The position numbers and the translations under genes were made by a program. A stretch of 64,000 nucleotides of DNA from Bretschneidera sinensis (Eukaryota; Streptophyta; Magnoliopsida; Brassicales; Akaniaceae): the NCBI GenBank assembly GCA_023935145.1, contig CM043702.1, forward strand, positions 103,590,588 to 103,654,587. Reading direction: 5' to 3'. Under the pieces are notes generated by a model that did not search any database, was not told the origin of the DNA, and saw nothing but the letters and a program-made list of their open reading frames with translations. Each line of letters starts with the position of its first letter. Within the stretch, counting starts at the first letter, position 1. Of the stretch, positions 56,734 to 64,000 are shown piece after piece.

Positions 56734-58046
56734 TGTCAGCTATTGTTGCGCGTTTATTTACGTAAATAAATAAGCAAATAATCAGACTCGTTTTACTTGC
56801 AAGTGCACAAGATCAACAGTGGCATAGTGTGCGAATGCAAGATCATCTCCACAGGGATTGGTAAAGTTCAATTTAGAATTAGTTTCTTGAAAGTAAAAAG
56901 AAATAACTATTGAATGTGATTTAATAATAATAAAGGCATAGGGCTTTGATATCCACCACTAATCATACTTTCCCAATGTGTAATGTATCAATGCACTAGC
57001 CTTATCATATATGCCTAATGGTCGCCAACCTAAGGGCATGGTATCTACTCCTTAAGCTATTGATTTCTCTAAGCAACGATTTAGGCATGGTATCTACTCT
57101 AACTCTTTTCTTTCTCGAGAGATTCAACAGGGTATCTACTGAGTTGTTCTTAAAGAAAACATAAGGGCTGTGGAAATCGACAACCACATGAGACCTAGGG
57201 CATGGTATTTACTCCCGGTTTCCCATGTTGATTAACCCAAGAATCCGGTGTGGATATCTTTTGTTACTATTGTTAGACCCAGGACTCAATCATCCAAATT
57301 GATCTAACTAACCAATCCATACCACATGCATACGTTGGCCATACACATACATATGAGGAATTTAAATAAACACAGGCATTAATCAAGTTATGCAACATAA
57401 TAAAGGCTATTGGCAAAGATAATCAATGAATAAATATATGGGAAAGCATAACTAGGGCTTCAATCGAGCCCTATAAAGAGTTAGTTACACATGCTGTCTA
57501 AGATAAACATCATATATAACATAAACATAAAGGGAAGAATAAACCCGAGAGAAGAGGCGTCAATTCTCTCCCAAAGCTTATAACTCCAAGCTAAAGCAAA
57601 AGATAAAAGAAGTGTTGTTTTTCTGTGTGCTTTACAGGTGTATTTATAGTGCTTGAGGATTCCTAGCAAGCTCTGGAAACCTTAATTTCCAAAAAACGCA
57701 AAACCTACTCTATTTCCAAAATTGGTTCTGCCGTTTTACTGTTCACTCCCGTACATGTGCGCTCGATCGCATGTGTCTTGCGCTCGATCACAAGTGCTGC
57801 GCTGGATCCTTCTTGTGTGCGCACGATCGCATACATCAGTGCGATCGATCGCACTTTGACCAGAAGCTGCTCTAGGATTTCCAGGTTTCTTCCTTTAGGT
57901 GCCAAAAGTGCTTCTTTTTCTCCAAGACCCTATAAAAAGATGTAAAACACACACAAATGAAGTAAAATAGACTAAATTAACATAACTAAGGACCTAACAA
58001 ATGTAAATAAGGGAGCTTAAATATGAATATTTAAGCACTTATCACA
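56734..58046 (-). repeat. 3' LTR of the Athila-like element, with palindrome array
   Basis: 1313 bp. On the minus strand it starts TGTGATAAGTGCTTAAATAT after the purine tract, and on the plus strand it starts TGTCAGCTATTG. A TATA box, CACTATAAATACACC, lies near 57655-57641 on the minus strand. Upstream of it, 57758-57853 has five copies of TGCGNNCGATCGCA: 57758 (CT), 57779 (variant), 57798 (variant), 57818 (CA), and 57840 (AT, a perfect palindrome). Confidence 0.82.
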
Positions 58047-59470
58047 CCCCTAAACTTACATATTGCTAGTCCCTTAGTAATACAAAACTAAAAACTAAAA
58101 CGAAAAAAATAACAACACATAGATAGATCAAATATTTATATTGTCCATAAAAATTTTAGGTTTCACAAAAAATTATGATGCGTATTCATGAGCAAGCTTA
58201 ACAAATATAAACATATCTTTGTAATGAATAAGAGTTTTGAACGCAAATCACTTTCATGAGGCAGTTTAAGACATCACAAGTTTGACTTTAGTGTGTGGTG
58301 AACTAGCATATAAAAGATTAGGTTTCCAAATAATTCTAATGTGTAGTGTTCCGATGACTCAAGATTCACCAAATTTTCTATTAGAATCAACAAAGATGGC
58401 ATAGGCTTCCTTCTTTTCCTTTATTTGTGAGATTTTTGCCAAGTTAGTTCCCTTAAGCTTTCTATTTGACTCATGTAACGAGTGTTTAGCCAATGACTCC
58501 CAAATCAGATGGTTTTAGGACATTAGGTGTAAAGACACCCCTAAAGACTTACTAACTCGAGTAAAAAAGGCTACGAAACTAACTGGTCTCAATGCTACCA
58601 ATCAAAATTTCCACATTTTGACGTGACACTCACTACTTACTGAGGCAAGAGGGCCAGTTACTCAGCGGAAAGTTCTTTTTAATGATCTTTTGTGAGCAAA
58701 ATTTTTTTCACCTTTTGACGTGTGACACTCACTTCTTACTGAGGCAAGAGGGCCAGTTACTCAGTGAAAGTTTGTTTTATTGATCATTAGGAGCATTTTT
58801 CTTTTTGAGCACTAACAATTTGTTTCTATTTTCTTATGCCAAAACGTTAATCTAATAGGTCATCTGGTTCATAGTCAAGCAAAAAAAACATACAAATCAA
58901 AATTACATATCATACCCCACACAACTATGTGCTAATGTGCTTGTGTTAGTTCAGGTCAAACTTGTGAATCCTTAAATGCCTAAAAGGAAGTGATCTAGGT
59001 TTAAAACTTAATTATTAGCCTATATACTCAAAGTGTTAAGCTCACTTATGAAGTCAAATCATATCGTTTGTTTAGATCACCCAAAATTTTATTGGAGCAG
59101 AATGAACATGCATTTATCTATAAAAAAAAAAAATGGGACATAGTAAGTGTGTCCCCATACCCCCAAACTTAAATTGCACATTGTCCCCAATGTGAGAATA
59201 GCATGGAAGGAGCTGACCTGGGAGATGGAGAACTATATGGCTGGCATGGCTCGTAGCACGCTCCCAAACTTCAACTGGATGCACTCACTCTGTCCTTGAA
59301 AAAGAAAGACAAACAAACATAAAATGGAAAACAAGTAATAATAAACAGCTATAGAAAAGTAAACTATGAAATACTAATAATAAAATAAAATGAACTATTA
59401 AAAAGGATATGCTTTGGGGTGCCTCCCATGAGCGCTAAGTTTAACATCTTCAGTAAGACATGGTACCCTC
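58047..59470 (-). other. 3' non-coding region of the Athila-like element
   Basis: TAAGTTTAGGGG (minus strand, 58058-58047) is the polypurine tract. A second AAGTTTGGGGGT run is near 59169-59158, next to CACATTGGGGACAATGTGC, an inverted repeat commonly seen in Athila-like 3' regions. Two copies of a segment with GACACTCACT-CTTACTGAGGC (58620-58660, 58725-58765) form a short direct repeat. No gene. Confidence 0.6.
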
Positions 59471-60616
59471 TCACTGCTGATCATCAGGTGGTGCAGTCGA
59501 AGAGGTACCGGGTGCCGGAGGTAGGCGATCAAGAATAGCCTGCAGCATAGCCTCCTGTCGTGCAAACCGTGCCTCCAAACTATCTATGCACTGATGCACG
59601 AGTGTGATAGCGGTAGAGACCTCGCCTCAGAAGGAGGACAACTCAGCTAGAAAGTGCTGGGACTCTATGGGTCCCATGTCCAGATGGTCCTCCTCTCGCA
59701 CTAGGTTAACTACAGGGGTCTCAGTCTCCATATGATCCTCCTCAACTCTTTCAGCTGCAGGAGCAGGTGCTGGGAGTCCTCGAGGCATGTGCGAGAGGCT
59801 ATGTGTCCATTGAGCCTTCCTGAAGAAGGAATGCTCTCGCACTGGTCCGTCGCTGGTGGTCCCCTTAATCCCTTTCTTCTTGAGTATGTAGGAAAGTAGG
59901 AACGAGAAAGGGAGGCCCCATGCGTTGGCCGTGGTGGTCTGACAGCCATGGACGTGATCCTAGAATTTATGCAACTGGCTCCATATAACAGCCGGAATAG
60001 AGTACCAGTGACCTATGTGGAAGGCATATAAGGTCTGTAGAAATTGGTCTCTCTGCTGTGTCTTGTGCCCCAATGGGCACACGCTGCGCTGAAGGATGGT
60101 GTCTACGAGCCAAAGTCGTGGAGGCAACTTTGACCGGCTTGTTGCGTTGTTATGCCTATCAGCGTACTGGCTAGCGTACATGTCCTCAATGATCTCAGAC
60201 AGGGCAAAAGACTCCAGCTGCTCGATATTAGTGTCTTCCAGAGGGGACTCATCAGAGCAATGAAGAGCAGCGGTTATGTCGACACTAGTCACCTCTACGA
60301 GTGTGCCCTGGACTGAAGAAGTTAATACTCCCGGTCTACTGTAGTCAAAGGATAGGCTCGCATAGAACTGGACTACGAGTTGGGTGTATGCAGTCGAGCA
60401 AACCGGCTTGAAAAGCCTCTTCAACCCTCAACGTCTAAATGCTTGGACGGCCCATTGAGTGGCATCCATGTGTTTGAAGATGTCATCGATGGCAAAAGTA
60501 GTCTCAAATAATTGCTCTCGTTGCTCGATGCTGGGCCGAGATGTCGGGGCACGGCTGCTTGAAGCACGAGAAGTGGATGCAGATGGTTTGGACATGCTGC
60601 TACTAGTTTCTGCCAA
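59471..60616 (-). pseudogene. Accessory ORF of the Athila-like element, plant transposon protein family
   Basis: A single minus-strand frame of 382 codons from ATG 60616 (MAETSSSMSKPSASTSRASS) to TGA at 59471-59473, broken only by three stops: 60428-60430 (TGA), 59960-59962 (TAG) and 59630-59632 (TGA). Each could come from one C-to-T change in CGA or CAG. The N-terminus is Ser/Arg-rich. The central domain has QFYASLSFDYSRPG and LPPRLWLVDTILQRSVCPLG, resembling the family seen at 27634-28895. The last part is Pro/Ala- and acid-rich, then a short coiled coil (ARQEAMLQAILDRL). No membrane segment or signal peptide. Function unknown. Directly preceded by the CGATCGCA array. Confidence 0.7.
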
Positions 60617-61215
60617 TTTTGCGATCGATCTTGATTATGTGCGCACGATCGCACACTGGCCTATGCGCTCGATCGCAATTGTAGTGCACTCGATCACACA
60701 CGGTCAGGTTTTTCCTCGAACAGATTGTGTGCGACAAAAGACCAAGCTATGGTCTTGTGGATTTGAATTTGTTCCTAACCTCCAGCAAGCAAAATAAGAT
60801 CCAATCATACACAAGATAACACATATATAGAATGAAAATGTAATTTAAATATGAAGAACTGTGTGTGAGAATACTGAGTTACCTTGTGGATGGAAGGAGT
60901 GTGCAATGGGGAAAGGGATGTGACGGTGTGTTAGTGTTAAGTGACAGTAGGGTGGTGATGGGTTAGTGGTGAAGGTGGATATCGTGGTGGAGTGCCGGAG
61001 TAGTGGTGATGGAGTGTCGGAGTTTCAAGAGTGTTGAGATTGGTGGGGTGTAGATGAGAGAGAGTGCGAGTGAGAGAGCTGTGAGTGAAATGTGCAGAAA
61101 GAGTGAGTGAGCGTGAGTGAAGTGTTTAAATTCATCATGTGACTATCTGCCATGAGTGCGCTCGATCGCACTTTTGCACTCGAGCACACTGAATGATGCA
61201 CTCGATCGCAAGCAG
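60617..61215 (-). promoter_or_regulatory. CGATCGCA palindrome arrays and probable promoter upstream of the Athila-like aORF
   Basis: Proximal group: 60621 (GCGATCGATC), 60640-60653, 60664-60677 and 60685-60698. Distal group: 61157-61170, 61175-61188 and 61197-61210. All are TGCGCTCGATCGCA or 1-3 base variants, the same motif as in the LTR. Between the groups, on the minus strand, GAATTTAAACACTTCAC (about 61133-61117) is followed by a CT-rich leader-like stretch, so a promoter for the aORF may sit there. The flanks share nothing with the LTR beyond the motif. Confidence 0.65.
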
Positions 61216-61277
61216 TTCATATGAACAAAAATGAAAACTTACCAAGGCTTGAATAATAAAATAGGAACAATATAGCC

Positions 61278-64000
61278 TTACCATGTGTTAGTGGCCTCAG
61301 TGCCACTAACCTCAAGAGAGGTGCTTGAGCTACATGATTGGCAAATGTGATATATCTCAAGCGCTCTCTTGATACAGTGATACTTCCATTGAAGGGGGCA
61401 CTTATAGCCCACATCAGGTGGTTCAAGTGCCCTTGATAGCTGCTGCATCTTCAATCTTGGTGCCTGGTTAATAAAATAAGGAAAAGCCATATTAGTAAGT
61501 TCAGGATTTTCAACTTGAGGATTATACTTACTTGGCGGCTGTGATGTGTTCTTGATGGGGTGCATAGTTTTATTGATGTCTTTAATCACATCGTCATCCT
61601 CTAGCCTAATTTCTAATCTTGTGTCCTCAAAGTTGGGGATGGTCTTCGATTGAACAGTGTGATGGACCTGAGAAACTTTCTCAACAATACCTTGCATGAA
61701 ACTCACATTAGAATATTCATTATCATCATTGGTTGATTTTAATGTATTAAATATTTTAAATTCCATCTTCTCATTATTTACTTTCATAGTGACAATGCCA
61801 TTTTTTACACTAATATTAGGGTCAGTAGTTATCATAAAAAGGCATCCTAGGATGATGGGGAGAGGTAATGGCATAGTACATTCTTCCATATCTAATACTA
61901 TAAAATCAGCAGGTATAATGAATTTACCTACTTTTACCAACACATCTTCAAGGATACCTCTCGGTCTTTTGATGCTTCTATCAGCCAATTGCAAAGTGAC
62001 GAAGGTTGGTTAACGCTCTCCTAAACCTAGTGTCTCGTATACACTGTATGGTAGCAGGTTGACACTCGCTCCTAGATCCAATAGTGCATGCTCGAACAGC
62101 TGGTCACCTAACCTGCAAGGAATAGTAAAACTACCCGGATCTTTTAGTTTAGGTGGTAATTTTCTTAAAAGCACAGCACTTACCTCTTCGGTTAAGGCTA
62201 CCATCTCATGTTCTTGAAACTTTCTTTTGTTAGTGCAATAATCTTTTAGAAATTTAGCATATGTAGGTATTTGTTTGATTGCATCTAACAGAGGAATGTT
62301 AATTTCAACTTTCCGCAAGGTTTCAAAAATATCTATCAGTTTATTGTCTTTCTTTTGTTTTACTAACCTTTGCGAGAAGGGTGGAGCATTCACCTTCTCC
62401 ATTTCACTTACTCTTGACACCGATGGTTTCTCTTTGGATGCTGTTGCAGATTCATCGGACCCTATCACCTTGCCATTTCTCAAGGTTGTCACAACATTCA
62501 ATTGGTGATGTCCTCTTGGTTTAGGTACTGATTGGGCAGGAAGCTCACCTTGCTTTCTATTGCTCAATTCCTTGGCCAATTACCCCATTTATACCTTTAA
62601 TCCTTGAATTTCTTGATCATGTTTTGCTATGGTTTGTCTCATTTCAGTATGAAATTTCCTTGTTTCTTCCATGAACTGACTTTGTGAGGTCATCAATTGT
62701 TGCTGTTGAGTTGCTAATTGCCTCAAAAGACTCTCGAAGTCGCTTTTCTTTGGTTCGGGAATAGATTGGGCTGCTGGTTAGAAGTTTATGTGCTGTCATT
62801 GACTGTTCTAATTGTTGCTCCACGAGAAGTTCGGGTGATTCTGCCATCCAAGATTGTATGTGTTTGCATAAGGGTTGTTCTTCGACGGATAGTTGCTAGG
62901 TCCCACATAATTTTCTTGTTCCGGATCTGCAAATGAGTATAAAGGACAAGTATCAGTATTATGGTCGAGCTGGGAACATATCGCACATACCTAGAGTGGG
63001 GTAGTCGGTAGGCTAGATGAGGCATTTTGAGCAGCCATGGCTTTAACCAATAGGTCTAGTTTCCTTTCCACGGCAGCTATTTGAGGAGAAGATCTTCCAT
63101 TCAGATTTACCTCATACATGCCTTTACCCTTGGTCATATGTCTACCTCAAGAGGAGAACTGCTGAGTGTGTTCGCTAAGGGTTTCAGAGAGCTCCATAGC
63201 TTCTTCACTTCTTTTCTCCATCAGTACTCCTTCACAACCTGAATCAACAATACTTTTGTTAGTATCATTCAAACCTTCGTAAAATGCTTGTACCAGTTCA
63301 TCTTGGGGCAGGTTATGATGTGGGCATTTGAGTAGCAGCTCATTGAAGTGTCCCCATGCTTCGAAGAAGAGGTCTCCATCCTTTTGTTGGAAGGACTGGA
63401 TCTCCTTCCTCATCTGTCTCGTCTTTTGGGCTGGAAAAAACTTCTTTAGGAATTTGCTAGCCAACTCCTCCCAAGTATGGATAGAAACTGCAGGCAAAGA
63501 ATTGTACCACAATTTAGCATTATCTTTTAAGGAAAAGGGGAACAAAATTAACCTTATTCCTTCTTAGTCTAGGCCTCGGATGTGCTGGAACTTGCAAAGG
63601 TTGAAAAACTCCTAAGGGTGCAGGTGTGGATCCTCATTAGGTGTACCCCTAAAGTGAGTAAAGGCACTCAAGATTTGCGGAGATATGTAATAGTTACCTT
63701 CCGCCTCCGGTTGATAAACGATACATGATGGTTGATCAAGGTTCTGTGGAATGAAGGACTGCTTCATTGGTACTCATGCAGGTGGTTACTGGTTTTCGAG
63801 ATGTTCCGCCATTGGTGCTTCATTCTCGAATTCTTCTTCGTTCTCCTCGAGGTTGTTCCTAAGCCTTTGTCGGATGGTCCACTCAAGCTCGGGATTGAGG
63901 GAAAAAAAATGTTGGATGTCGGGATCGAAGTCCGTGCATAAATCAGGTAAACTAGCTTCGGTGCAGCAGTTTAACTCTACTGCTCGGGTAGCTCTCTACC
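61278..64000 (-). pseudogene. Gag and protease of the Athila-like element
   Basis: Minus strand, open towards the window edge. The N-terminal part (63900-63550) reads LEWTIRQRLRNNLEENEEEF and EFFNLCKFQHIRG with stops. The gag domain is at 63545-63147 (LKDNAKLWYNSLPAVSIHTW, LLKCPHHNLPQDELVQAFYE). A zinc-finger-like CAICSQLDHNTDTC lies near 62995. A linker with Gln-rich coiled coil (62760-62650) follows, then protease at 62579-61278 with LLDLGASVNLLPYSVYETLG and, after a stop at 62010, LADRSIKRPRGILEDVLVKV. The frame ends with an unfamiliar Ser/Cys-rich tail at 61278 instead of leading into RT. Stops are at about 63723, 63573, 63147, 63006 and 62010. Confidence 0.82.

Larger units (their letters stand above)
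56734..64000 (-). mobile_element. Athila-like Ty3/gypsy element, lacking RT and integrase, truncated by window end
   Basis: On the minus strand: gag and protease (64000-61278), then directly an accessory ORF (60616-59471), a 3' non-coding part with PPT (58060-58047), and the 3' LTR (58046-56734). RT, RNase H and integrase are absent between protease and aORF, where only about 660 bp lie. It is inserted in copia element 2 after TAGTT (56729-56733); the other end is outside the window. Gag features (FPFSLKDNAKLWYNSLP, LLDLGASVNLLPYSVYE) place it in the Athila/Ogre branch. Whether the loss is private to this copy or marks a non-autonomous family cannot be told here. Confidence 0.8.

Noticed and set aside
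56734..56765. C-terminal tail SLSAIVARLFT after the copia protease frame
   Set aside because: It is read from the Athila-like LTR just past the insertion point.
57753..57860. Artificial cloning site because of many GATCGATC and GTCGAC words
   Set aside because: The words recur with mutations, at fixed places in three separate elements, within normal plant sequence; no vector sequence is present.

Overview
The window is nuclear DNA of a flowering plant, probably a eudicot. It holds one intact host gene with five GT-AG introns and a plastid-targeted product. Almost everything else is nested plant retrotransposons (Tat-like, Athila-like, chromovirus, SIRE-like and other copia, LINE) plus a hAT-type element. 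There is no sign of bacterial or organellar DNA. I cannot name the species.

Layout. 1-895 is the 3' end of a LINE, cut by a 7-kb internally deleted Tat-like Ty3/gypsy element on the minus strand (896-7867, target duplication ATTGT). 8404-19073 is a rearranged small copia element holding an 8.5-kb chromovirus on the minus strand (9334-17887). 20514-43053 is a hAT-like non-autonomous element split by a long Tat-like element on the plus strand (20823-42151, duplication CATCA), which is itself split by a 10-kb SIRE-like copia on the minus strand (25795-35787). 43578-47163 is the chloroplast phosphoglycerate kinase gene: six exons, 484 codons, no defects seen. 47164-52213 is AT-rich, mostly gene-free DNA with a probable old LTR. 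52214-56733 is the 5' part of a second SIRE-like copia, holding a 900-bp solo LTR (54898-55797, duplication GACAC) and cut by an Athila-like gypsy element that runs off the window (56734-64000).

How the parts relate. Every retroelement looks decayed, and many stop codons could be C-to-T changes at CG or CAG sites. Three lineages here carry an accessory ORF (aORF) besides gag-pol. In the Tat-like elements it is antisense, has two introns, its own TATA/G-box promoter, and a 98-bp tandem array upstream. In the SIRE-like and Athila-like elements it is a sense ORF after pol, or where pol would be.

The most interesting pattern is this. In the SIRE-like and Athila-like families a family-specific CpG-centred palindrome is repeated in two places: in the LTR about 100-350 bp upstream of the TATA box, and just upstream of the aORF. 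The SIRE-like core is AGTCGACT and the Athila-like core is TGCGNNCGATCGCA. The solo LTR shows the LTR half of the pattern with GCCGCGGC. In the Tat-like elements the array upstream of the aORF is built of 49-bp units with inverted CCGAGGA/TCCTCGG arms. This suggests, but does not show, that each aORF protein recognises its own element through these motifs.
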